Positions 8,517 through 21,519 of a stretch of 64,000 nt of DNA are shown in pieces. Position 1 is the first letter of the stretch. The number at the start of each line of letters is the position of its first letter. Source of the stretch: Clusia tigrina (taxonomy: Eukaryota > Arthropoda > Insecta > Diptera > Clusiidae); contig CAKKTE020000328.1 in NCBI GenBank assembly GCA_920105625.2, positions 1,922,001-1,986,000 of the forward strand, written 5' to 3'. Made by a program: the position numbers and the translations under genes. Below the pieces are notes generated by a model. That model was given only the letters and a program-made list of their open reading frames with translations. It was not told the DNA's origin and ran no database searches.

Positions 8517-11500
8517 TTCTCAGTGTTTGATTTGGGACTCAAGGGTAGCATAGCTTTGAGCGATAGCTTAAATTGACAAGAGGCTCGAGTATTTTATTGT
8601 TACAAAATTTCAAGGTTTTTATGACGCTCGGGTAAAAAGTTACAAGCATTTGTATGTTGCAAACTTTGAAAGGTGTAGAACGTACCGTATAGAAGTTAGG
8701 GCCATTTGAAGTTTTATCAGTATTTGATTTGGGACTCAAGGGTAGCAAAGCTTTGAGCGATAGCTTAAATTGACAAGAGGCTCGAGTACTTTATTGTTAC
8801 AAAATTTCAAGGTCTTAGGACGCTCCAGTAAAAAGTTACAAGCATTTGTATGTTGCAAACTTTGATAGGTGTAGGACGTACCGTATAGAAGTTAGGGCCA
8901 TTTGAAGTTTTATCATTGTTTGATTTGGGACTCAAGGGTAGCATAGCTTTGAGCGATGGCTTAAATTGACAAGAGGCTCGAATACTTTATTGTTACAAAT
9001 TTTCAAGCTTTTATGACACTCCAGTAAAAAGTTACAAGCCTTTGTATGTTGCAAACTTTGATAGGTATAGGACGTACCGTATAAAAGTTAGGGCCATTTG
9101 AAGTTTTATCAGTGTTTGATTTGGGACTCAAGGGTAGCATAGCTTTGAGCGATAACTTAAATTGACAAGATGCTCGAGTACTTTACTGTTAAGAAATTTC
9201 AAGGTTTTATGACGCTCCAGTAAAAAGTTACAAGCATTTGTATGTTGCAAACTTAGATAGGTGTAGGATGTACCGTATAGAAGTAAGGGCCATTTGAAGT
9301 TTTATCCGTGTTTGGTTTGGGACTCAAGGCTAGCATAGCTTTGAGCGATAACTTAAATTGACAAGAGGCTCGAGTACTTTATTGTTACAAAATTTCAAGG
9401 TTTTAGGACGCTCCAGTAAAAAGTTACAAGCAAATGCTGCAAACGTTGATAGGTATAGGACGTACCGTATAGAAGTTAGGGCCATTTGAAGTTTTATCAG
9501 TGTTTGATTTGGGACTCAACGGTAGCATAGCTTTGAGCGATAGCTTAAATTGACAAGAGGCTCGAGTACTTTATTGTTACAAAATTTCAAGGTCTTATGA
9601 CGCTCCAGTAAAAATTACAAGCATTTGTGTGTTGCAAACTTTGATAGGTGTAGGACGTACCGTATAGAAGTCAGGGCCATTTGAAGTTTTCTCAGTGTTT
9701 GATTTGGGACTCAAGGGTAGCATAGCTTTGAGCGATAGCTTAAATTGACAAGAGGCTCGAGTACTTTATTGTTACAAAATTTCAAGGTTTTATGACGCTC
9801 CAGTAAAAAGTTACAAGCATTTGTATGTTGCAAACTTTGAAAGGTGTAGAACGTACCGTATAGAAGTTAGGGCTATTTGAAGTTTTATCAGTGTTTGATT
9901 TGGGACTCAAGGGTAGCATAGCTTTGAGCGATAGCTTAAATTGACAAGAGGCTCGAGTACTTTATTGTTACAAAATTTCAAGGTCTTAGGACGCTCCAAT
10001 AAAAAGTTACAAGCATTTGTATGTTGCAAACTTTGACAGGTGTAGGACGTACCGTATGGAAGTTAGGGCCATTTGAAGCTTTATCATTGTTTGATTTGGG
10101 ACTCAAGGGTAGCATAGCTTTGAGCGATAGCTTAAATTGACTAGAGGCTCGAGTACTTTATTGTTACAAAATTTCAAGGTCTTAGGACGCTCCAGTAAAA
10201 AGTTACAAGCATTTGTATGTTGCAAATTTTGATAGGTGTAGGACGTACCGTATAGAAGTTAGGGCCCTTTGAAGTTCTATCATTGTTTGATTTGGGACTC
10301 AAGGGTAGCATAGCTTTGAGCGATGGCTTAAATTGACAAGAGGCTCGAATACTTTATTGTTACAAAATTTCAAGGTTTTATGACGCTCCAGTAAAAAGTT
10401 ACAAGTATTTGTATGTTGCAAAATTTGATAGGTGTAGAACGTACCGTATAGAAGTTAGGGCCATTTGAAGTTTTATCAGTGTTTGATTTGGGACTCAAGG
10501 GTAGCATAGCTTTGAGCGATAGCTTAAATTGACAAGAGGCTCGAGTACTTTATTGTTACAAAATTTCAAGGTTTTATGACGCTCCAGTAAAAAGTTACAA
10601 GCATTTGTATGTTGCAAACTTTGATAGGTGTAGGACGTACCGTATCGAAGATAGGGCCATTTGAAGTTTTATCAGTGTTTGATTTGGGACTCAAGGGTAG
10701 CATAGCCTTGAGCGATAACTTAAATTGACAAGAGGCTTGAGTACTTTATTGTTACAAAATTTGAAGGTTTTAGGACGCATCAGTAAAAAGTTACAAGCAT
10801 TTGTATGTTGCAAATTTTGATCGGTGTAGGACGTACGGTAAAGAAGTTAGGGCCATTTGAAGTTTTATCAGTGTTTGATTTGGGACTCAAGGGTAGCATA
10901 GCTTTGAGCGATAACTTAAATTGACAAGATTCTCGAGTACTTTACTGTTAAAAAATTTCAAGGTTTTATGACGCTCCAGTAAAAAGTTACAAGCATTTGT
11001 ATGTTGCAAACTTAGAAAGGTGTAGGACGTACCGTATAGAAGTAAGGGCCATTTGAAGTTTTATCAGTGTTTGATTTGGGACTCAAGGCTAGCATAGCTT
11101 TGAGCGATAACTTAAATTGACAAGAGGCTCGAGTACTTTATTGTTACAAAATTTCAAGGTTTTATGACGCTCCGGTAAAAAGTTACAAGCATTTGTATGG
11201 TGCAAACGTTGATTGGTATAGGACGTACCGTATAGAAGTTAGGGCCATTTGAAGTTTTTTCAGTGTTTGATTTGGCACTCAACGGTAGCATAGCTTTGAG
11301 CGATAGCTTAAATTGACAAGAGGCTCGAGTACTTTATTGTTACAAAATTTCAAGGTCTTATGACGCTCCAGTAAAAACTTACAAGCATTTGTGTGTTGCA
11401 AACTTTGATAGGTGTAGGACATACCGTATAGAAATTAGGGCCATTTGAAGTTTTCTCAGTGTTTGAGTTGGGACTCAACGGTAGCATAACTTTGAGCGAT

Positions 11501-13269
11501 AGCTTAAATTGACAAGAGGCTCGAGTACTTTATTGTTACACAATTTCAAGGTTTCATGACGCTCCAGTAAAAAGTTACAAGCATGTGTATGTTGCAAACT
11601 TTGAAAGGTGTAGAACTTACCGTAAAGAAGTTAGGGCCATTTGAAGTTTTATCATTGTTTGATTTGGGACTCAAGGGTAGCATAGCTTTGAGCGATGGCT
11701 TAAATTGACAAGAGGCTCGAATACTTTATTGTTACAAAAGTTCAAGGTTTTATGACGCTCCAGTAAAAAGTTACAAGCATTTGTATGTTGCAAACTTTGA
11801 TAGATGTAGGACGTACCGTATAGAAGTAAGCGCCATTTGAAGTTTTATCAGTGTTTGATTTGGGACTCAAGGGTAGCATAGCTTTGAGCGATAACTTAAA
11901 TTGACAAGAGGCTCGAGTATTTTATTGTTACAAAATTTCAAGGTCTTATGACGCTCCAGTAAAAAGTTACAAGCATTTATGTTGCAAACTTTGATAGGTG
12001 TAGGACGTACCGTATAGAAGTTAGGGCCATTTGAAGTTTTATCATTGTTTCATTTGGGACACAAGGGTAGCATAGCTTTGAGCGATGGCTTAAATTGACA
12101 AGAGGCTTGAGTACTTTATTGTTACAAAATTTGAAGGTTTTATGACGCACCAGTAAAAAGTTACAAGCATTTGTAGGTTGCAAATTTTGATAGGTGTAGG
12201 ACGTACGGTAAAGAAGTTAGGGCCATTTGAAGTTTTATCAGTGTTTGATTTGGGACTCAAGGGTAGCATAGCTTTGAGCGATAACTTAAATTGACAAGAT
12301 TCTCGAGTACTTTACTGTTAAAAAATTTCAAGGTTTTATGACGCTCCAGTAAAAAGTTACAAGCATTTGTATGTTGCAAACTTAGATAGGTGTAGGACGT
12401 ACCGTATAGAAGTAAGGGCCATTTGAAGTTTTATCAGTGTTTGATTTGGGACTCAAGGCTAGCATAGCTTTGAGCGATAACTTAAATTGACAACAGGCTC
12501 TCGTACTTTATTGTTACAAAATTTCAAGGTTTTATGACGCTCCAGTAAAAAGTTACAAGCATTTGTATGGTGCAACGTTGATAGGTATAGGCCGTACCGT
12601 ATAGAAGTTAGGGCCATTTGCAGTTTTATCAGTGTTTGATTTGGGAGTCAACGGTAGCATAGCTTTGAGCGATAGCTTAAATTGACAAGAGGCTCGAATA
12701 CTTTATTGTTACAAAAGTTCAAGGTTTTATGACGCTCCAGTAAAAAGTTACAAGCATTTGTATGTTGCAAACTTTGATAGTGTAGGACGTACCGTATAGA
12801 AGTAAGCGCCATTTGAAGTTTTATCAGTGTTTGATTTGGGACTCAAGGGTAGCATAGCTTTGAGCGATAACTTAAATTGACAAGATTCTCGAGTACTTTA
12901 CTGTTAAAAAATTTCAAGGTTTTATGACGCTCCAGTAAAAAGTGACAAGCATTTGTATGTTGCAAACTTAGATAGATGTAGGACGTACCGTATAGAAGTA
13001 AGGGCCATTTGAAGTTTTATCAGTGTTTGATTTGGGACTCAACGGTAGCATAGCTTTGAGCGATAGCTTAAATTGACAAGAGGCTCGAGTACTTTATTGT
13101 TACAAAATTTCAAGGTTTCATGACGCTCCAGTAAAAAGTTACAAACATTTGTATGTTGCAAACTTTGAAAGGTGTAGAACTTACCGTATAGAAGTTAGGG
13201 CCATTTGAAGATTTATCAGTGTTTGATTTGGGACTCAAGGGTAGCATAGCTTTGAGCGATAGCTTAAAT

Positions 13270-16200
13270 TGACAAGAGGCTCGAGTACTTTATTGTTACA
13301 AAATTTCAAGGTCTTATGACGCTCCAGTAAAAAGTTACAAGCATTTGTATGTTGCAAACTTTGATAGGTGTAGGACGTACCGTATAGAAGTTAGGGCCAT
13401 TTGAAGTTTTATCATTGTTTGATTTGGGACTCACGGGTAGCATAGCTTTGAGCGATGGCTTAAATTGACAAGAGGCTCGAATACTTTATTGTTACAAAAG
13501 TTCAAGGTTTTATGACGCTCCAGTAAAAAGTTACAAGCATTTGTATGTTGCAAACTTTGATAGATGTAGGACGTACCGTATAGAAGTAAGCGCCATTTGA
13601 AGTTTTATCAGTGTTTGATTTGGGACTCAAGGGTAGCATAGCTTTGAGCGATAACTTAGATTGACAAGAGGCTCGAGTATTTTATTGTTACAAAATTTCA
13701 AGGTCTTATGACGGTCCAGTAAAAAGTTACAAACATTTGTATGTTGCAAACTTTGATAGGTGTAGGACGTACCGTATAGAAGTTAGGGCCATTTGAAGTT
13801 TTATCATTGTTTCATTTGGGACTCAAGGGTAGCATAGCTTTGAGCGATGGCTTAAATTGACAAGAGGCTTGAGTACTTTATTGTTACAAAATTTGAAGGT
13901 TTTATGACGCACCAGTAAAAACTTACAAGCATTTGTATGTTGCAAATTTTGATAGGTGTAGGACATACGGTAAAGAAGTTAGGGTCATTTAAAGTTTTAT
14001 CAGTGTTTGATTTGGGACTCAAGGGTAGCATAGCTTTGAGCGATAACTTAAATTGACAAGATTCTCGAGTACTTTACTGTTAAAAAATTTCAAGGTTTTA
14101 TGACGCTCCAGTAAAAAGTTACAAGCATTTGTATGTTGCAAACTTAGATAGGTGTAGGACGTACCGTATAGAACTAAGGGCCATTTGAAGTTTTATCAGT
14201 GTTTGATTTGGGACTCAAGGCTAGCATAGCTTTGAGCGATAACTTAAATTGACAAGAGGCTCTCGTACTTTATTGTTACAAAATTTCAAGGTTTTATGAC
14301 GCTCCAGTAAAAAGTTACAAGCATTTGTATGGTGTAAACGTTGATAGGTATAGGACGTACCGTATAGAAGTTAGGGCCATTTGAAGTTTTATCAGTGTTT
14401 GATTTGGGAGTCAACGGTAGCATAGCTTTAAGCGATAGCTTAAATTGACAAGAGGCTCGAGTACTTTATTGTTACAAAATTTCAAGGTCTTATGATGCTC
14501 CAGTAAAAAGTTACAAGCATTTGTATGTTGCAAACTTTGATAGGTGTAGGACGTACCGTATATAAGTTAGGGCCATTTGAAGTTTTATCAGTGTTTGATT
14601 TGGGAGTCAACGGTAGCATAGCTTTGAGCGATAACTTAAATTGACAAGATTCTCGAGTACTTTACTGTTAAAAAATTTTAAGGTTTTATGACGCTCCAGT
14701 AAAAAGTCACAAGCATTTGTATGTTGCAAACTTAGATAGGTGTAGGACGTACCGTATAGAAGTAAGGGCCATTTGAAGTTTTATCAGTGTTTGATTTGGG
14801 ACTCAAGGCTAGCATAGCTTTGAGCGATAACTTAAATTGACAAGAGGCTCTCGTACTTTATTGTTACAAAATTTCAAAGTTTTATGACGCTCCAGTAAAA
14901 AGTTACAAGCATTTGTATGTTGCAAACTTTGATAGGTGTAGGACGTACCGTATGGAAGTTAGGGCCATTTGAAGTTTTATCATTGTTTGATTTGGGACTC
15001 AAGGGTAGCAAAGCTTTGAGCGATGGCTTAAATTGACAAGAGGCTCGAATACTTTATTGTTACAAAAGTTCAAGGTTTTATGACGCTCCAGTAAAAAGTT
15101 ACAAGCATTTGTATGTTGCAAACTTTGATAGGTGTAGGACGTACCGTATAGAAGTAAGCGCCATTTGAAGTTTTATCAGTGTCTGATTTGGGACTCAAGG
15201 GTAGCATAGCTTTGAGCGATAACTTAAATTGACAAGATTCTCGAGTACTTTACTGTTAAAAAATTTCAAGGTTTTATGACGCTCCAGTAAAAAGTTACAA
15301 GCATTTGTATGTTGCAAACTTAGAAAGGTGTAGGACGTACCGTATAGAAGTAAGGGCCATTTGAAGTTTTATCAGTGTTTGATTTGGGACTCAAGGCTAG
15401 CATAGCTTTGAGCGATAACTTAAATTGACAAGAGGCTCGAGTACTTTATTGTTACAAAATTTCAAGGTTTTATGACACTCCGGTAAAAAGTTACAAGCAT
15501 TTGTATGGTGCAAACGTTGATTGGTATAGGACGTACCGTATAGAAGTTAGGACCATTTGAAGTTTTTTCAGTGTTTGATTTGACACTCAACGGTAGCATA
15601 GCTTTGAGCGATAGCTTAAATTGACAAGAGGCTCGAGTACTTTATTGTTACAAAATTTCAAGGTCTTATGACGCTCCAGTAAAAAGTTACAAGCATTTGT
15701 ATGTTGCAAACTTTGATAGGTGTAGGACGTACCGTATAGAAGTTAGGGCCATTTGAAGTTTTATCATTGTTTGATTTGGGACTCACGGGTAGCATAGCTT
15801 TGAGCGATGGCTTAAATTGACAAGAGGCTCGAATACTTTATTGTTACAAAAGTTCAAGGTTTTATGACGCTCCAGTAAAAAGTTACAAGCATTTGTATGT
15901 TGCAAACTTTGATAGATGTAGGACGTACCGTATAGAAGTAAGCGCCATTTGAAGTTTTATCAGTGTTTGATTTGGGACTCAAGGGTAGCATAGCTTTGAG
16001 CGATAACTTAGATTGACAAGAGGCTCGAGTATTTTATTGTTACAAAATTTCAAGGTCTTATGACGGTCCAGTAAAAAGTTACAAACATTTGTATGTTGCA
16101 AACTTTGATAGGTGTAGGACGTACCGTATAGAAGTTAGGGCCATTTGAAGTTTTATCATTGTTTCATTTGGGACTCAAGGGTAGCATAGCTTTGAGCGAT

Positions 16201-18010
16201 GGCTTAAATTGACAAGAGGCTTGAGTACTTTATTGTTACAAAATTTGAAGGTTTTATGACGCACCAGTAAAAACTTACAAGCATTTGTATGTTGCAAATT
16301 TTGATAGGTGTAGGACATACGGTAAAGAAGTTAGGGTCATTTAAAGTTTTATCAGTGTTTGATTTGGGACTCAAGGGTAGCATAGCTTTGAGCGATAACT
16401 TAAATTGACAAGATTCTCGAGTACTTTACTGTTAAAAAATTTCAAGGTTTTATGACGCTCCAGTAAAAAGTTACAAGCTTTTGTATGTTGCAAACTTAGA
16501 TAGGTGTAGGACGTACCGTATAGAACTAAGGGCCATTTGAAGTTTTATCAGTGTTTGATTTGGGACTCAAGGCTAGCATAGCTTTGAGCGATAACTTAAA
16601 TTGACAAGAGGCTCTCGTACTTTATTGTTACAAAATTTCAAGGTTTTATGACGCTCCAGTAAAAAGTTACAAGCATTTGTATGGTGTAAACGTTGATAGG
16701 TATAGGACGTACCGTATAGAAGTTAGGGCCATTTGAAGTTTTATCAGTGTTTGATTTGGGAGTCAACGGTAGCATAGCTTTAAGCGATAGCTTAAATTGA
16801 CAAGAGGCTCGAGTACTTTATTGTTACAAAATTTCAAGGTCTTATGATGCTCCAGTAAAAAGTTACAAGCATTTGTATGTTGCAAACTTTGATAGGTGTA
16901 GGACGTACCGTATATAAGTTAGGGCCATTTGAAGTTTTATCAGTGTTTGATTTGGGAGTCAACGGTAGCATAGCTTTGAGCGATAACTTAAATTGACAAG
17001 ATTCTCGAGTACTTTACTGTTAAAAAATTTTAAGGTTTTATGACGCTCCAGTAAAAAGTCACAAGCATTTGTATGTTGCAAACTTAGATAGGTGTAGGAC
17101 GTACCGTATAGAAGTAAGGGCCATTTGAAGTTTTATCAGTGTTTGATTTGGGACTCAAGGCTAGCATAGCTTTGAGCGATAACTTAAATTGACAAGAGGC
17201 TCTCGTACTTTATTGTTACAAAATTTCAAAGTTTTATGACGCTCCAGTAAAAAGTTACAAGCATTTGTATGTTGCAAACTTTGATAGGTGTAGGACGTAC
17301 CGTATGGAAGTTAGGGCCATTTGAAGTTTTATCATTGTTTGATTTGGGACTCAAGGGTAGCAAAGCTTTGAGCGATGGCTTAAATTGACAAGAGGCTCGA
17401 ATACTTTATTGTTACAAAAGTTCAAGGTTTTATGACGCTCCAGTAAAAAGTTACAAGCATTTGTATGTTGCAAACTTTGATAGGTGTAGGACGTACCGTA
17501 TAGAAGTAAGCGCCATTTGAAGTTTTATCAGTGTCTGATTTGGGACTCAAGGGTAGCATAGCTTTGAGCGATAACTTAAATTGACAAGATTCTCGAGTAC
17601 TTTACTGTTAAAAAATTTCAAGGTTTTATGACGCTCCAGTAAAAAGTTACAAGCATTTGTATGTTGCAAACTTAGAAAGGTGTAGGACGTACCGTATAGA
17701 AGTAAGGGCCATTTGAAGTTTTATCAGTGTTTGATTTGGGACTCAAGGCTAGCATAGCTTTGAGCGATAACTTAAATTGACAAGAGGCTCGAGTACTTTA
17801 TTGTTACAAAATTTCAAGGTTTTATGACACTCCGGTAAAAAGTTACAAGCATTTGTATGGTGCAAACGTTGATTGGTATAGGACGTACCGTATAGAAGTT
17901 AGGACCATTTGAAGTTTTTTCAGTGTTTGATTTGACACTCAACGGTAGCATAGCTTTGAGCGATAGCTTAAATTGACAAGAGGCTCGAGTACTTTATTGT
18001 TACAAAATTT
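13270..18010 (+). repeat. 12-mer higher-order repeat, period 2352 bp, two tandem copies
   Basis: Copy 1 is about 13270-15621 and copy 2 about 15622-18010. Marks recur at exactly 2352 = 12x196: TCACGGGTAG at 13431/15783, the ACAAACATTTG variant near 13730/16082, GAACTAAGGG at 14171/16523, and TGACACTCAA at 15581/17933. Very few differences are visible; one is GCATTTG versus GCTTTTG near 14128/16480. The duplication is therefore recent relative to the divergence of neighbouring monomers. Confidence 0.92.
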
Positions 18011-21000
18011 CAAGGTTTCATTACGCTCCAGTAAAAAGTTACAAGCATTTGTATGTTGCAAACTTTGAAAGGTGTAGAACTTACCGTAAAGAAGTTAGGG
18101 CCATTTGAAGTTTTATCATTGTTTGATTTGGGACTCAAGGGTAGCATAGCTTTGAGCGATGGCTTAAATTAACAAGAGGCTCGAATACTTTATTGTTACA
18201 AAAGTTCAAGGTTTTATGACGCTCCAGTAAAAAGTTACAAGCATTTGTATGTTGCAAACTTTGATAGATGTAGGACGTACCGTATAGAAGTAAGCGCCAT
18301 TTGAAGTTTTATCAGTGTTTGATTTGGGACTCAAGGGTAGCATAGCTTTGAGCGATAACTTAAATTGACAAGAGGCTCGAGTATTTTATTGTTACAAAAT
18401 TTCAAGGTCTAATGACGCTCCAGTAAAAAGTTACAAGCATTTGTATGTTGCAAACTTTGATAGGTGTAGGACGTACCGTATAGAAGTTAGGGCCATTTGA
18501 AGTTTTATCATTGTTTCATTTGGGACACAAGGGTAGCATAGCTTTGAGCGATGGCTTAAATTGACAAGAGGCTTGAGTACTTTATTGTTACAAAATTTGA
18601 AGGTTTTATGACGCACCAGTAAAAAGTTACAAGCATTTGTATGTTGCAAATTTTGATAGGTGTAGGACGTACGGTAAAGAAGTTAGGGCCATTTGAAGCT
18701 TTATCAGTGTTTGATTTGGGACTCAAGGGTAGCATAGCTTTGAGCGATAACTTAAATTGACAAGATTCTCGAGTACTTTACTGTTAAAAAATTTCAAGGT
18801 TTTATGACGCTCCAGTAAAAAGTTACAAGCATTTGTATGTTGCAAACTTAGATAGGTGTAGGACGTACCGTATAGAAGTAAGGGCCATTTGAAGTTTTAT
18901 CAGTGTTTGATTTGGGACTCAAGGCTAGCATAGCTTTGAGCGATAACTTAAATTGACAAGAGGCTCTCGTACTTTATTGTTACAAAATTTCAAGGTTTTA
19001 TGACGCTCCAGTAAAAAGTTACAAGGATTTGTATGGTGCAACGTTGATAGGTATAGGACGTACCGTATAGAAGTTAGGGCCATTTGAAGTTTTATCAGTG
19101 TTTGATTTGGGAGGCAACGGTAGCATAGCTTTGAGCGATAACTTAAATTGACAAGAGGCTCGAGTACTTTATTGTTACAAAATTTCAAGGTCTTATGATG
19201 CTCCAGTAAAAAGTTACAAGCATTTGTATGTGGCAAACTTTGATAGGTGTAGGACGTACCGTATAGAAGTTAGGGCCATTTGAAGTTTTATCATTGTTTG
19301 ATTTGGGACTCAAGGGTAGCAAAGCTTTGAGCGGTGGCTTAAATTGACAAGAGGCTCGAATACTTTATTGTTACAAAAGTTCAAGGTTTTATGACGCTCC
19401 AGTAAAAAGTTACAAGCATTTGTATGTTGCAAACTTTGATAGGTGTAGGACGTACCGTATAGAAGTAAGCGCCATTTGAAGTTTTATCAGTGTTTGATTT
19501 GGGACTCAAGGGTAGCATAGCTTTGAGCGATAACTTAAATTGACAAGATTCTCGAGTACTTTACTGTTAAAAAATTTCAAAGTTTTATGACGCTCCAGTA
19601 AAAAGTTACAAGCATTTGTATGTTGCAAACTTAGATAGATGTAGGACGTACCGTATAGAAGTAAGGGCCATTTGAAGTTTTATCAGTGTTTGATTTGGGA
19701 CTCAACGGTAGCATAGCTTTGAGCGATAACTTAAATTGACAAGATTCTCGAGTACTTTACTGTTAAAAAATTTCAAAGTTTTATGACGCTCCAGTAAAAA
19801 GTTACAAGCATTTGTATGTTGCAAACTTAGATAGATGTAGGACGTACCGTATAGAAGTAAGGGCCATTTGAAGTTTTATCAGTGTTTGATTTGGGACTCA
19901 ACGGTAGCATAGCTTTGAGCGATAGCTTAAATTGACAAGAGGCTCGAGTACTTTATTGTTACAAAATTTCAAGGTTTCATGACGCTCCAGTAAAAAGTTA
20001 CAAGCATTTGTATGTTGCAAACTTTGAAAGGTGTAGAACTTACCGTAAAGAAGTTAGGGCCATTTGAAGTTTTATCATTGTTTGATTTGGGACTCAAGGG
20101 TAGCATAGCTTTGAGCGATGGCTTAAATTGACAAGAGGCTCGAATACTTTATTGTTACAAAAGTTCAAGGTTTTATGACGCTCCAGTAAAAAGTTACAAG
20201 CATTTGTATGTTGCAAACTTTGATAGATGTAGGACGTACCGTATAGAAGTAAGCGCCATTTGAAGTTTTATCAGTGTTTGATTTGGGACTCAAGGGTAGC
20301 ATAGCTTTGAGCGATAACTTAAATTGACAAGAGGCTCGAGTATTTTATTGTTACAAAATTTCAAGGTCTTATGACGCTCCAGTAAAAAGTTACAAGCATT
20401 TGTATGTTGCAAACTTTGATAGGTGTAGGACGTACCGTATAGAAGTTAGGGCCATTTGAAGTTGTATCATTGTTTCATTTGGGACACAAGGGTAGCATAG
20501 CTTTGAGCGATGGCTTAAATTGACAAGAGGCTTGAGTACTTTATTGTTACAAAATTTGAAGGTTTTATGACGCACCAGTAAAAAGTTACAAGCATTTGTA
20601 TGTTGCAAATTTTGATAGGTGTAGGACGTACGGTAAAGAAGTTAGGGCCATTTGAAGTTTTATCAGTGTTTGATTTGGGACTCAAGGGTAGCATAGCTTT
20701 GAGCGATAACTTAAATTGACAAGATTCTCGAGTACTTTACTGTTAAAAAATTTCAAGGTTTTATGACGCTCCAGTAAAAAGTTACAAGCATTTGTATGTT
20801 GCAAACTTAGATAGGTGTAGGACGTACCGTATAGAAGTAAGGGCCATTTGAAGTTTTATCAGTGTTTGATTTGGGACTCAAGGCTAGCATAGCTTTGAGC
20901 GATAACTTAAATTGACAAGAGGCTCTCGTACTTTATTGTTACAAAATTTCAAGGTTTTATGACGCTCCAGTAAAAAGTTACAAGCATTTGTATGGTGCAA

Positions 21001-21519
21001 CGTTGATAGGTATAGGACGTTCTGTATAGAAGTTAGGGCCATTTGAAGTTTTATCAGTGTTTGATTTGGGAGTCAACGGTAGCATAGCTTTGAGCGATAG
21101 CTTAAATTGACAAGAGGCTCGAGTACTTTATTGTTACAAAATTTCAAGTTCTTATGATGCTCCAGTAAAAAGTTACAAGCATTTGTATGTGGCAAACTTT
21201 GATAGGTGTAGGACGTACCGTATAGAAGTTAGGGCCATTTGAAGTTTTATCATTGTTTGATTTGGGACTCAAGGGTAGCAAAGCTTTGAGCGGTGGCTTA
21301 AATTGACAAGAGGCTCGAATACTTTATAGTTACAAAAGTTCAAGGTTTTATGACGCTCCAGTAAAAAGTTACAAGCATTTGTATGTTGCAAACTTTGATA
21401 GGTGTAGGACGTACCGTATAGAAGTAAGCGCCATTTGAAGTTTTATCAGTGTTTGATTTGGGACTCAAGGGTAGCATAGCTTTGAGCGATAACTTAAATT
21501 GACAAGATTCTCGAGTACT
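17945..21519 (+). repeat. 10-mer higher-order repeat, period 1959 bp
   Basis: The block 17945-19560 recurs at 19904-21519. Marks: the ACACAAGG monomer (antisense frames starting at 18649 and 20608), AAGGCTAGCA at 18921/20880, GTATGTGGCAAAC near 19226/21185, and GAGCGGTGGC near 19330/21289. The period is 10 monomers minus 1 bp, explained by the shortened GGTGCAACG monomer. Confidence 0.88.
19512..19903 (+). repeat. recent single-monomer tandem duplication
   Basis: Two adjacent 196-bp monomers (about 19512-19707 and 19708-19903) look identical, sharing the uncommon marks TTCAAAGTTTTATG and TTAGATAGATGTAGG with TTACTGTTAA at 19561 and 19757. Elsewhere neighbours differ at several sites, so this is one of the youngest events visible. 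Confidence 0.85.

Larger units (their letters stand above)
1028..12000 (+). repeat. satellite domain 1: two diverged copies of a ~6.2-kb super-repeat
   Basis: About 56 monomers. The order of variants in 1145-7345 is repeated in 7396-12000 at stepwise decreasing offsets. The offset is 6251 for 1145-2265, 6055 for about 2470-3860, 4879 for about 4640-5520, 4684 for about 5700-7130, and 4691 just after a 7-bp deletion near 7149. Most steps are one monomer (6251-6055 = 196; 4879-4684 = 195). The 6055-to-4879 step is 1176 bp, because the second copy lacks the internal 7-mer duplication of the first. The domain carries private variants such as GCTCGGGTAAA and TGTTAAGAAATTTC. Confidence 0.9.

Noticed and set aside
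18925..19236. Antisense open frame of 103 aa, and about twenty similar 61-83 aa frames in the array
   Set aside because: They all translate the same satellite monomer (recurring KFCNNK and LVNLSYRSKLCYP strings) and end within one or two repeats, because 196 is not divisible by 3. Longer ones arise where a variant happens to remove a stop. They are repeat shadows, not genes.
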